Position numbers and translations under genes: made by a program. Shown here piece after piece: positions 1 to 10,883 of a stretch of 64,000 nt of DNA; position 1 is the first letter of the stretch, and the number at the start of each line of letters is the position of its first letter. This stretch comes from Antitrichia curtipendula (Eukaryota > Streptophyta > Bryopsida > Hypnales > Leucodontaceae). The stretch spans positions 11,594,001 through 11,658,000 of the forward strand of contig OX579642.1 of assembly GCA_951230915.1 (NCBI GenBank), given 5' to 3'. The notes beneath the pieces are model-generated. The model saw only the letters and a program-made list of their open reading frames with translations, was not told where the DNA came from and searched no databases.

Positions 1-722
1 TTATTTTACTATGCCTAAATGGGGTATGGAATTCGACTTTGAACACAATTTTTGATTTTCACTTAACTATGAGCAGTTGTCCTCCTATTAATCATAATTT
101 ACATATCCCACATGAATTGTTTTACCTACTACTAACCCACTTGTATAAATAGCTCTCCTTCTTCACTTCAATTGCACGAAATTAGGTGGCTTGTGAAGAT
201 AATTCAAAATCATTAGTGTTTCTAATTGTTTTTGGTAACTAGTTGCAGAAGTTACTTCATTTGGTTTTATTTGTTTCATTTGTCAATTAATCATTGTGTT
301 ATCTGATGTTGTTGATTATTAAACATATCTTTGTTACACCCTCATTTTTGAGTCCCGACATCCTTTGCAAAATTCACACAAGTTGACAATGCATTGCGCC
401 TAGATTTGTCAAGTTGCCTATTTTTTATCAATAGATTGGTTTGGTCAATTTCTGGCAACCCTTTTGATCTCTCATTTTCTCTCTAATGTCCGAGGTTTTG
501 GAAGTGTTGTTCTTCTACTTCGGAGGTGCAGAAATCGGTTGGAGAATGATTTTCTTCAACAATTTTTCACTCCCGCTTACGTCACTTTCACCTTGCTTTG
601 ACGCATGTCTTGTTTCTCACACCCTGAGTTTAGTCCTATTTCTATGCTACATGCGCCACCTACGCACATTTATGATAGTGAATTGGTCTCAACCTCTGAA
701 AAAACCATGGTGCTCATGTTCA
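1..722. other. Intergenic, no gene seen
   Basis: AT-rich sequence without a supported gene. The one open frame (486-758) has no recognisable domain and runs into the foldback element that starts at 723. No RNA gene or clear regulatory site was recognised. Confidence 0.6.
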
Positions 723-1066
723 CATTACAAAAAAAATGAGCCCATGAAGAGGCCGTGAGTTCTGCACCCCCTGGTTGCAAGTAGAGAGAAATCCTCCCAG
801 GAAATGAAATCGCTGACGTGGTCGAATTTCGACCACGTCAGCATTCTGTCAGATTTTATTATTTTTTTAATATTTTATTATTTTATTATTTTTTTCAAAA
901 AATAAATTATTTTTTAAATTTTATTTTATTTTTTATTATTTTTTATTTTTATAAAAAATATTTAAAAAATAAAAAATTTATTTTTTATTTTTTCTGTAAT
1001 TGCACCACAGGGGTACCGAAAATGAGCTGTTAGCAGCCTTTTCCAGGGCCCAAATTTTTTGTAATG
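723..1066. mobile_element. Foldback/MITE element, copy 1 of the CATTACAAAA family
   Basis: Non-autonomous TIR element of 344 bp. It begins CATTACAAAAAAAATGAGCC and ends in the inverted counterpart (GGGCCCAAATTTTTTGTAATG read to 1066). At 812-842 is a near-perfect palindrome: 15-bp arms reading GCTGACGTGGTCGAA and a one-base loop. The right half is almost pure A/T and then reads TCTGTAATTGCACCAC followed by GGGGTACC. The same plan recurs at 54,700-55,000, which makes this a family rather than a chance hairpin. No coding capacity. The palindrome carries TGACGTGG, a bZIP-type (ACGT-core) sequence; any regulatory role is inference. Confidence 0.75.
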
Positions 1067-1977
1067 TAAGGGGTTCACACTATCTTCTTGCTCAACGACT
1101 TCCCGTTGGCTCCTCTTTTTCTCTCACCATGCTCACATCCTTCGAGAAAATTTGCTTCTCGGAGTGTGTGTGACTACCCCTACTGTCTTAACAGAAATTC
1201 AATTCTGCTGCAACCACCCTGTGCTCGATTTTCCTGATTTTTTATTTTTGTTTTTGAACAAATGGGATGTTGTTTCCTGATTTCACACTCCGGGGTACAG
1301 TAGCCAATTCACTATTCTCTCGCTAATAAAACTATGCTCAATTGGGCGGGATGAAGTACATTTTGCCCACACGGCCGTGGTGCGTGCGGCCGACTTTCTG
1401 CACCGCCACTGGACCGTCGTTGTTGGGTTCAACGCTGATCGCCTGTCACTCCCAGTTGATGGTCCGAGGGCCCAATTTTAGACCCGGCTTGCCATGCATG
1501 GCGTGACTCACGACGGAGCCAGTCGGGCTGGAAGTGTGAAACCCAACTGCCGGAGCCAGGCAGCGACTGAGTGACCGCTTTGCCTTGAATTGTGCAATCT
1601 GGATGAGACATGTCAGACAGACAAACTGGAAGTGGAAGTGAAGCAGGTTTAAAGTTCGTTGCCCGGAGCCCCCCGGCAGACTGAAGGTCTCTTTTCCTTC
1701 TTGGAATACACACGGTCACTTTTCAATAGACTGATAAATTCCGAGATTTCAGTTATGAAGGCAGAGTGAAAATGAAAGCCTGACTGAAAAGAAGCTAATA
1801 CGGTATTCATCAGATGTTGATTCAACAGATGTCGTGAATCGTTTTTCTCTTACGCAATTGAAGAGAAAAACGGTTCACACTTCATGCAATGCAATGTGGA
1901 GAGTGGAGACAACATCAGCAAGACTCCAGCTCAAAACAGCTCCCGAACAGGCATGTAGTGAAAGTCTTCAACCTACA
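1067..1977. other. Intergenic, moderately GC-rich, with a hairpin
   Basis: Around 1330-1740 the base composition is more balanced than its surroundings. An open minus-strand frame (1429-1719) has no family signature and no splice-linked neighbour, so it is not called. The only structured element is the inverted repeat at 1834-1878, listed separately. Confidence 0.5.
1834..1878. repeat. Short perfect-looking hairpin
   Basis: Arms of 18 bp (GTGAATCGTTTTTCTCTT against the complement of AAGAGAAAAACGGTTCAC, one G:T-type mismatch) enclose a 9-base loop. It could be a MITE relic or a small foldback transcript. Nothing else identifies it. Confidence 0.6.
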
Positions 1978-2409
1978 GTGTGGTAGAACCACCCATTACC
2001 AACTAGCCATCAATAACCAACCTGTAGGATGCAGCTATTTTCCAACCAAGGATGGTACAAATTCCAACCATAGTTTGGAATGTGATTTTTTCTCTTTTGC
2101 AAAGTTGGCACTGTAAAGTCATGACACATGTCTTGATGTAGTGAGCAAAGAAGTAGGAAGCAATGAGTGGGAAAGTAGTTATAGAAATGGTCAAAATTGG
2201 AAGACTCTATATCTTGGGTATGCATTGAGGCCAACTTTTGGTTTCCAAAATTCGTAGTAAATTCAATTTAAGGAAAAAAAAATCATGAAAACTTGACAAT
2301 GCCCATCATTTCTATCTTCCTACAAGGCTGTAATCTCACATAGCTTTCTACTGCTCTAGAATATATTCAGAATTGCTTAAGTGGTTGACTATGGGTGGTT
2401 CTACCATAC
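1978..2409. mobile_element. Small TIR element (GTGTGGTAGAACC ends)
   Basis: A 432-bp segment is bounded by 19-bp inverted repeats with one mismatch: GTGTGGTAGAACCACCCAT at the left and the complement of GTATGGTAGAACCACCCAT at the right. No target-site duplication is clear, and the short internal open frames show no transposase features. Probably a MITE of unassigned superfamily. Confidence 0.55.
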
Positions 2410-3644
2410 TCCAAATTTTCACCTTCGGAAAAACAAAGGAACTAATTATTTACAATCTAATGATTAATCCATAAAGTTCTTTGGATCTAAAATTGGAAAA
2501 TACTCCTGAAATTGTCAAAAATAGCACCTAACTAGTAGATTTGTAAATCAAAAATTTATTCATTTTTTAGAATTTTTTTCCACAACATCTTGTTCTTGAA
2601 TAAAAAAATTGGTCGTCCAAAAGAAATGTGTGAGAGATATGACTGAACAAAGAGCAACACAATGTTTTTCTTCAAGGTTGTCCAAGCTCTTGACAAATGA
2701 TGTGGCTTTGTCAAGCTTCTGAGCCCATAACTCATATTCTGTTTTGCATAAAGATCTAAAGACTTCAAATTTGAGTAGAGACTCAAGTTAGGAAGAAATA
2801 TGCAAATCTTCAAAGCAAAATAATGCTCTGCTCCACTTGTCCAAATCGGAAGTCAAAAGAAATCAAAAACATAATTTTAAACCATCCGTTGGATCTTTGT
2901 AAAAACTAGATTTCCGACATCCCCTAGTTGCGCTCTTGGTACCATCAAAAAACTCTCTGCAAGGAGGGGTGCATAGACTTTGTTTTGTGATGTTTAGACC
3001 TATTGTGTGAAAGTGATTGAATTTCAAAGTTTTTATTTATGAATTTAAAAATTATAAAATTGGAACTTACTGTAGAAGCGAGTCCCATTCCATGGTTCCT
3101 GTTTGTCCACTTCTCTTTGTTGAAATGATAATCTCTTTGGCGCTGGCAATCCAGCTTGCTTTGCTGTTCGGTGGGATTGACTTTGGTGTCCCTCAGTGGA
3201 CTAGATTTCGTCCAATCGGCTTTCGGTAAACGAGTTTGAACTTTGAAGGTGAGCTTCTAGAGTTCTTGGCAGTTGTGCACAAGAACCTGATCACACAGAC
3301 AGTCAAACCTCCATAAGTGATGCCCTTTCGGCAGAAAATAATTTATAAATTTTAGGTTTAATTATAATGTGAAAAACAGTTTGAAATGTGTGTTTTAATG
3401 TAGATATTTAACCCCTAGAAGAATTTTGGTGTTTTTAGGTCCAAAACTGCTTCAAAGTACTCAAATTCAAGCAAGGCTAAAATCTTCATCTATATTTATT
3501 TGTTAAAAAATCCAATTGTAGGATTCTTTAGCTCATTTCTTAAAGTACATCTTCCTAAAATTTTAGAATAAGAAAACTTAACAATTGTGAGATATGGTCG
3601 CTTGGATTTCTAAAAGAAGTTTTTTCAACTCTTCCCAAATGGTT
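2410..3644. other. Intergenic, no gene seen
   Basis: AT-rich sequence with only short open frames that lack recognisable domains. I see no repeat structure beyond homopolymer runs. It ends at the assembly gap. Confidence 0.5.
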
Positions 3645-3844
3645 NNNNNNNNNNNNNNNNNNNNNNNNNNNNNNNNNNNNNNNNNNNNNNNNNNNNNNNN
3701 NNNNNNNNNNNNNNNNNNNNNNNNNNNNNNNNNNNNNNNNNNNNNNNNNNNNNNNNNNNNNNNNNNNNNNNNNNNNNNNNNNNNNNNNNNNNNNNNNNNN
3801 NNNNNNNNNNNNNNNNNNNNNNNNNNNNNNNNNNNNNNNNNNNN
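3645..3844. other. Assembly gap (200 N)
   Basis: Exactly 200 consecutive N, probably a scaffold gap of fixed nominal size. Open frames spanning it are artefacts. Confidence 0.98.
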
Positions 3845-5159
3845 TGACTGCTAAAATATGATTGGGGATGACTAGCAACTACTTGTAGTCATATTCTTAG
3901 AGGCCAAGACCTTAGAGAGAAATATAACTGCAAAATATGACTGCTAGTCATTTTTTGGCGTTGTACTTCATGGGCGTATATTATAAGCTTGTTAGTAACG
4001 CCAAAGTATTTCATAGGGAATGACAAGGAATGTGTTTGGGAACGTTGAATCATATTGCCAATCATATTTTGTAATCATATCTCCACAGTAGTGGCTTTTT
4101 TTTCTTTGGGGGCAGCCTAAGGAAAAATTGGACGGGGACATGTTTGGAGAGTGTCCACTAATGTTTGTCTGTCATATTTTTGTGTCAGTCATATTTTTGT
4201 GTCAGTCATATTTTTGTAGTCACATTATTTTGGTAGTTCAATTTTTTTTTGAAGGAAGCCCAAAAAAAAGATAGACAATCTAAAATGGATCTTTTGTAAT
4301 TTTGCCCTAGGGGGCATTCTAAGGTTGTCTTGTCTGACATTAAATCAGATTTGGGTGATGTGTTTGACATTTGACGTTGCATGTTGTGTTTGTTTCGTGT
4401 CAAATTTTAGCACCTTTTGTTGTCTAAAAAGGTTATCATTGCCAACTAAAATAATTTGAAATTTGACTATATTTATAAATCTAAACTTAGAATGTAATAT
4501 ATGTTCATCAAATCGAGACACTTTAATAAAATAAAACTTTAACATGTCAAAATCATAAATGGGGATAATTTATTTGAAAGTCAACCTTCAAATTGACTTT
4601 ACCTAACGTCAAAAAGCATCTACTGGATGGTCTATGATGTCATGTTTGTCAAATTGTCGTTTTTGGGGGCAAAACAACCATAAGCCATTCCTTAGGGCTA
4701 AAGCGTGACTTTGTTTAATGCCTATTAAAAAATTCTATTGTATGATGTGTCTATTACAAAATTGATGCCCAATAATTTGGAATGGCAAATGTTTATATTT
4801 TAATTAATATATTTAAAATTTTCATAGTACTTAGAAAGAACGTAGAGAGAAATAAAACAATTAAGAATAGAGACAATAAAAAAAATCAAGGATTTAGGGG
4901 AAATTAGAGAGGAATAAAAGCCTATGAATGAAACGGAGTACTAGTGGAGAACTAAGCCTAAAAACCAGACTTGCCTTAACCCACTATTGGTACTTGCCAT
5001 GAGGTTAACTTACTATGCTGACTAATTGTGATGGTTGATACAAATTGAGAGCTGAATAGATTAGTTGATGCAAAGTATAATCTAATGCACTTAAACTAAA
5101 AATGTAGATTGAAGGTTGGGGAGCTTAGGAAAACAATTAAAGCTTGGGAAGAATTTAAT
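3845..5159. repeat. Intergenic with short tandem units near the gap
   Basis: At about 4170-4215 a 17-bp unit reading GTCAGTCATATTTTTGT is repeated about three times. Related ATATGACT-type wording recurs in the array at 12.5-12.9 kb. The gap sits next to this repeat, which may explain the assembly break. The rest is AT-rich with no gene. Confidence 0.5.
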
Positions 5160-6510
5160 TTAACCCCTAAAGTTCCATGACTATGTTTTCAACAAAAACG
5201 CTCAAGAACTGCCATTTTTAGTATAATTACCAAATTTTGAGAATTATTTTTTTGAAGCATGTAACTATAATAACTTGTAGTATGCTGAATTGAGAACATG
5301 TGGTAAAAATTTCAGAAATTTCCACCACGTGGATTGCAAGATAAGGTAAACCAACCTATGACAGGCAAAATGACTGATTTGGTATGTTGCCATTAGCAAA
5401 ACAAAATCAGATTTTTTTCTAACAGAGACAACTTTGAGAAATGAAAGAAGCAGTTAAAATTTTAGTTTTTGGACAAAGTAGGAATTTGTTATGAATTTTT
5501 TAAGTATTTTTCCAAAACAATCTGTAGACTATCTTAAACCAATAAAATATGTCTTCATGATGGTCATCTTACCACCTAATGCAGTCTTCAGATTTCCTAA
5601 CACAACCACAAGAATTTTAATGTAGCCATCAGGCAAAGAAATTAAAAAAAAACTCTTTATGATGAGTTTACACTCACAATGTGTAAGTGTCCTATGACAG
5701 TCATTACTAATTCTATCACAATCACCTAATACACTAATGTGGGCCACTAACCAACCTAATTAAATTGTAGAAGCAAAAATCTGAAATGGACTGTAATGGG
5801 GGGGTTATATAGATGTCTGCATTAGACAGTTGGCCTGTCATAGGCTGGTTTACCTTATAAGCATTCAAATTCATTAAAATCATTTTTTGGCTCTACAAAA
5901 AATAGGCAGCTGCACTCCACAAGCTCACTTTTCTATGAAAAAATGTCCCAAATGGTGGTGCTTCTTTGGATTCTTTTTCTTAGAGAAGTTTTCTACATGC
6001 TAGAAAAAATTTCACATCATTTGAAGTTGTACAACATATAGGAAAAAAATAGTAAGTAGAAAGAAGGAGAGAATGATTCAAAATACAAAATTGTTAAGAA
6101 TTTAGTTATGGAATTGAAAAATGCCAATTCAAATGGTTGTAATGTTGATTTAACATTCTACATCTTATGATTTTATTTTTTTCAAAAGATATTGAAAATT
6201 GAATAAGATAAAGGACTTCAAATTTTATTTTAGAGTAGAGATTCCATAACTGCCCGCAAACTAAAATTCCTCATAACTTTTACTCATTCGTCAAAATGGA
6301 ATGATTCAAAGCTTTTCACATATATAACTTTAGAAAACTAGTTTCAAATTTTTGTTTCTAAAAAAAGTGATTTTTCTTTATCTGCCTGGACTGCCCAGTT
6401 ACAAAAAAAAATAACGTATTAGGCCATAACTTTTAACTCCTATTTTCAAATGTCATGAAATTTAGTGCATATGAAAGATATTCCTTGTGCACAACTTTAG
6501 AAGACTAATT
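5160..6510. mobile_element. TTAA-flanked TIR element, 3'-truncated copy, with a nested insertion
   Basis: TTAA at 5160-5163 is followed by CCCCTAAAGTTCCATGAC. The body (AAACTGCC-like text, then the stretches near 5900-6490) matches the complete copy at 62,940-63,869 and, inverted, the copy at 55,136-56,074. Similarity stops near 6500 and no right terminus is visible, so this copy is truncated. It is interrupted by a second element at 5341-5858. No transposase open frame. Confidence 0.7.
5341..5858. mobile_element. TIR element nested in the TTAA-flanked copy
   Basis: About 26-bp inverted termini start ATAAGGTAAACCAACCTATG and recur inverted at 5833-5858, ending GGTTTACCTTAT, with one mismatch. 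The flanks carry a candidate 3-bp target duplication AAG (5338-5340 and 5859-5861). The sister copy near 63,117-63,145 lacks this 518-bp block, which supports an insertion. Superfamily unassigned; no recognisable protein. Confidence 0.7.
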
Positions 6511-7976
6511 TGACCCCCTCATAGAAGTTTGACTATATATTATATAAAGATTGTTGATAAAATATGTATAGTTGACCAAATGAAGTTTTAAGGTCTTAAG
6601 TTAGCACTTATGAGGTTATGTCATTATATATTTTTTAATTCCTAGAATAATTAGTAATTAATTGTAGTAATAGAAGTCAAAGATTGAAATTCTAAAATAT
6701 TCCAAAAAATAGAGGATAAAAAATATTAAAAAATAATTTTAAAAAATCAAGAAGAGAAAGTAGAAGAAATAGGTTGAAAGAAAAGAATTAGATAATAAAT
6801 TGAATTTATACAATTTGTTGTAAAAGTTGTTATTTAAGTTGTATACAAAGACACAAAAAACACAACAAAAATGGTTCAAGGCAAACCTCTTGATATGATT
6901 ACAATATGCGCATTAGAAAATGGTGGAAATAGATTCCAAGACATGTTTTTAAATTTGGTACTTTTATTATAATTGCATTAGAAACTAGAGATTTAAGCTT
7001 GAACTCTAAAAGTTTAATAAAATCCAACTTTTAATTCAAAATCATTTAGGCAACTTTGAGAGGTTTTCAGTAATATATCACACTAAAAAAATAGAATTAA
7101 ATTAAAGAAGGTATCATATGATGAAATTTGATAGTCAAGAGCATTATTTTTGGATTAAAAAATATCAAAATTCATTCAATTCAAATCATAGAGGGACCTT
7201 AAAATTTAGATGACATTTAGAATCCAATCTTAAAAGTAAAATTTAATTTAGACTTGTAGGCTATTAGGCTAGAAGAAAATATTGGATGAAGTTTTGAAGG
7301 ATGAATTAGAGACAAAATTTCATCCACCCATAATTTTTACTAAATATATCCTATTAAAAATACTTTTATTATTTTTGAATAGGCATGCAATGTTTTACAA
7401 CTTAAACTAACAAAAAGTTTGAATCTCTCAACTTGGAATTGGAGGTCTAGAGTCTTGGCCTAGATTGACCAAAACCATCTAAAATCACCCAAAACCTTTG
7501 ACAATTTGTGTCATTTTTAGTTAAGATGTGAATCATTTACAATTTATCATTAGAAAAAACTTGTTCATTGTTTAGAATGTCAATTGAACAACATTTAAAT
7601 ATTCAACATAGAATTCAAAGCCCAATAACAAAGGACATGGTTGTACATGATTTATTTCAAAGATATAGATAAAATGCTCACACATGTCATGAATTGAAGT
7701 TTTTCTCTTTCTTAGAAAAATTCTCAACAATGTCATAGAAGCCACATTTTTAGAGGATTTTTATTAGCACTACAAAAATCACAAAATTATTCATATGAAG
7801 ATTGAGGCTCACCATAGGCACTCACATGCTTATATTGCAATTAAAAGAGGGTTGTTTGGATGTTCTTACAAAGATATAGACTATAAAAACCTAATTATTT
7901 TTTTGCTTCAAAGATGCTTTAAAATAGTGCTTCTATCAAATACTTTTGCTTCCATGTACTTCATGCATAGACATTG
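6511..7976. other. Intergenic, no gene seen
   Basis: Very AT-rich sequence with no supported coding region, RNA gene or clear inverted-repeat element. Confidence 0.55.
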
Positions 7977-8981
7977 CACTAGAAGAAAAGCACGTTTTTG
8001 GTGGTGTTTAGCAACAAACGCATCGTGTTTTTTCAAGCGTTAGATGTTCCAAAAAACGTGTATGTGTTTTGCAGAAAATGCGACCATGTCACTCTGGATG
8101 GTTATGTTTGTGTCAATGTCAACTGCGACATGGCCATGTTTTTATAAAACGTCACATAGAACATAAACTGCCACATTAGCAAGTAGATTTAGAGAAGGGA
8201 AGCCACGTGGCATATTTTGGAAAAAAATAAATAGATGGATGGATGGACGTCGGGCTAGACGTCTCAAACAACATAGGCTAATTATTCCATATCGTTTGTC
8301 TCATAATGGACAAATTTTTTAGCAAAGGGCAGCCACGTGGCATATTTTGGAAAAAAAAAAAATGATGGATGGATGGTCATCAAGTTGGACGTCTGAAACA
8401 ACATGTTGGATGTCAAGCTAGACGTCTCAAACAACGTAGGCTATTTATCCCATATTGTTTGTCGCACAATAGACAAAGAATGGATATAAATATGATCCTT
8501 AAAATGTTCATTTTTATGTAATTTTTCCATCAAAATAAAATTGATGGTAAATGGTAGTTTTTTTACTTCTTGGTGAATTCTACATTTTTTTTTGTTTATA
8601 AATTACTTTTTGAAAAAGTGGATTAAATGAAAAGAGCGGGATGGATGAAAAACATCAAATTCTCTTACCTCTACGTCATCCACCACGTTAGACGCGGTCA
8701 AGTTTAAAAAAAATTACGTGGCAGTGCTCGTCCGAGTGGCGCCTCTATGGCACTTAGATGCCCTCCACGTGTCGACCTCTGAGGACCTCAGTAGACTATT
8801 TTCATCCACATTTTTGTAAAAACGAGTACAAAAGTGATGCGTTCTTCCAGATTTTCACATGTTTTTACCTCGTCTAATTGAACGGATTTTAGGAGACGTC
8901 AATGCTGATTATTTTTGTGTCATATACAAAGCATTCTTGTGTTTTTTTTGACGTTTCGAAAAAGTCCGTTTTCTTATAGTG
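7977..8981. mobile_element. Non-autonomous CACTA-type transposon
   Basis: The element starts CACTAGAAGAAAA at 7977 and ends TTTTCTTATAGTG at 8981. The termini are flanked by the 3-bp direct repeat TTG (7974-7976 and 8982-8984). CACTA termini and a 3-bp duplication are the signature of the CACTA/En-Spm superfamily. At 1005 bp with no long open frame it cannot encode a transposase. It contains an internal tandem duplication of about 130-150 bp (about 8199-8480), each copy with AGCCACGTGGCATATTTTGG and a GATGGATGGATGG run. Confidence 0.8.
8199..8480. repeat. Tandem duplication inside the CACTA element
   Basis: Two diverged copies, each running from AGCCACGTGGCATATTTTGG through GATGGATGGATGG and CTAGACGTCTCAAACAAC to a TTTGTC motif. 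They start near 8199 and 8329. Part of the second copy is itself repeated (GACGTC motifs). Confidence 0.7.
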
Positions 8982-9716
8982 TTGATACTTTGACAAACTT
9001 ATGGCATGTGCTTGGATGTCTTTTTCTGGCTAGAACTAGAGGAGCTAAAGGCCTTGCATTCTCCCTTCATGCATTTAGTGGAATTGCACTATCAACATTT
9101 ATCCACTTTGGATCAAATTTGGTTGTTAAAATAACTTAGTAGCTTAGTATAGTCATATTTGGTCAACCACATGACTACATCAAATCATAGGACTAGAGAA
9201 AGTCATATGCATGATTAGGACAAGTCACATGACTAGGATTTTGAAACCTAACTGTCACTTCTATATAGCCGCCACTGCTTCAGGATTTTAAAATCCTAGA
9301 CTCTGTTTTCTGCGTCCACCTTCTCAAAATGCAACATTTGGCTATTTTTTCTTTTTCTTTTTTGTTTCTTGTTGCCTCTCAGGTTTTGTTTCTTGTTGCT
9401 TCTTAGTTCTTCTTTTTTGTTGTCTTTTACCTTTTGTTTCTTTTTGCTTTATACTTCTTGCTTTTTGTTGCTTCTTTAGATTTTGCTTCTAGTTTGCTCT
9501 TGTTACCTATTAGTTTTTGCTTCTTGCTTCTTCTTTCTTCTTGTAGCATCTTAGCATGTGCTTCTTATTACTTCTTGTTGCATCTTAGTTCTTGCTTCTT
9601 CTTGTTATTTGTTGCATTTCCATTCTTGGTTCTTCTTGCTTTTTGTTGTCTTTTATTGCCTTTGTTGCCTCTTGTTGCTTCTACAATTTTTTGTTTTAGT
9701 TTCTGCTTGTTACATC

Positions 9717-10129
9717 TTAACCCATTAACGACTGGTCGACCAATCTGTGGTCGATTTTGACTCTTTTCAGTTTGTAGAGAGAGCATGGTAAGGAATTTGA
9801 TGATGTGGCAAAGGGGACGGATCTAGGGAATTGGAAGGTGAAGAGTTTAGGACAAAAATCAAGCCAATTTGAGGTGGCATGTGGCTAGAGGGTTGAAAAA
9901 ACTGAAAGAGTACCGGCTGAAAATACACTAATAAATGCAAAAAGATGACTATAACAACTAAAGAGTGATTATGATTCATGGTACATATCACTAAACCCTG
10001 CAAGCTACTTCCATCTGTACGGTCAGATCTGTGATAAACATCTGTATTTGGTAACCCTAAAATTTGCCCCAAATGAAAATACAAAGGATTGCCCACCTCT
10101 AGAATCGACCACGGTCGTTAATGGGTTAA
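9717..10129. mobile_element. TTAA-flanked TIR element (CCCATTAACGAC ends)
   Basis: TTAA (9717-9720), then CCCATTAACGACTGGTCGAC, and at the right CGACCACGGTCGTTAATGGG followed by TTAA (10,126-10,129). The core is 405 bp. Removing the core and one TTAA restores a continuous pyrimidine-rich tract. The internal minus-strand frame (9767-10,096) shows no domain. A sister copy, inverted, lies at 10,884-11,938. Confidence 0.8.
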
Positions 10130-10149
10130 CTTGTGTTTCTTGTTGCATC

Positions 10150-10712
10150 CACGGGGAGTTCACTTAGAGTGTCGATTAGAAACCACGTGCGAACAAAATT
10201 TTGGACCCCCTATTTACTTTTTGAATTTTAAATAAAACAAAAAATAAAAAATATGAATATATTTTTCTACTTTGAAAGTTTATGTTTTGAATTATTTATA
10301 TTTTTATTTGTTAATTATAATTAGTTACAAATTTTTGAAGTAAAAAGATACACTGTAGAACTGAAAAATAACTTTCACACCCCTATATTATATAAGAAAG
10401 AATTGTCTAAAAAATGAACAAAAAATTCCTAAAAATAACTCTTTGTTGAAAGCTCATTTTGAGTTGAATACTGATTCAATGGTCATCTAAATGTGTTCTC
10501 TATAATTATTTGAGTTGAAAAACATGTCATTTAAGCTCATTTTCAACCTCTTCTACAAATCATTTCACATTTTATTTGGGTTGGAAATTTCGGCAATAGA
10601 AATCTATAGTCATTATTAAACAATGCTCAAAATTTTAGGTTGAAATTATCGTTTATTAGAAACCACTTGTTCGCACGTGGTTTGTTGTAGTAGCACAAGT
10701 GCACCCCCCGAG
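10150..10712. mobile_element. hAT-like non-autonomous element with 8-bp target duplication
   Basis: The tract word GTTGCATC occurs at 10,142-10,149 and 10,713-10,720 on either side of a 563-bp insert. The insert starts CACGGGGAGTTCACTT and ends AAGTGCACCCCCCGAG. Subterminal inverted copies of AAACCACGTGCGAACAA lie at each end. An 8-bp target duplication points to the hAT superfamily. Because GTTGCATC is common in the host tract, the duplication is somewhat less certain than it looks. No transposase coding. Confidence 0.65.
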
Positions 10713-10883
10713 GTTGCATCTTACTTCTTGCTTGTTGTTACTTTCTAACACTTGTCACCTTTTGCTTCTTGTTTCCACTATCACTATTTTTATTCATTCT
10801 TCTTGTTTATTTGTACTTTCTAAAGATATAGTGGTTATGACTTTTTCTTATTTTAAAACTTATCCTACATATTTAATGTTACC

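Larger units (their letters stand above)
9340..10880 (+). repeat. Pyrimidine-rich degenerate tandem tract interrupted by transposons
   Basis: A degenerate C/T-rich repeat based on CTTCTTGTTGCTTCTTAG-like units occupies about 9340-9716. It resumes at 10,130-10,149 and again at 10,713-10,870. The breaks are exactly the TTAA-flanked element (9717-10,129) and the element at 10,150-10,712. The open frame in it (9434-9760) encodes only Leu/Phe/Ser/Cys-rich low-complexity protein and is not a gene. Confidence 0.75.

Noticed and set aside
1429..1719. Minus-strand open frame of 96 codons in GC-richer DNA
   Set aside because: No domain, no splice-compatible neighbours and no family wording. Base composition alone is not enough.
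3555..3878. Open frames spanning the run of N
   Set aside because: Artefacts of an assembly gap.
9434..9760. Long plus-strand open frame rich in Leu, Phe, Ser and Cys
   Set aside because: It is the translation of a degenerate CTT-rich repeat and runs into a transposable element. It looks membrane-like only because of composition.
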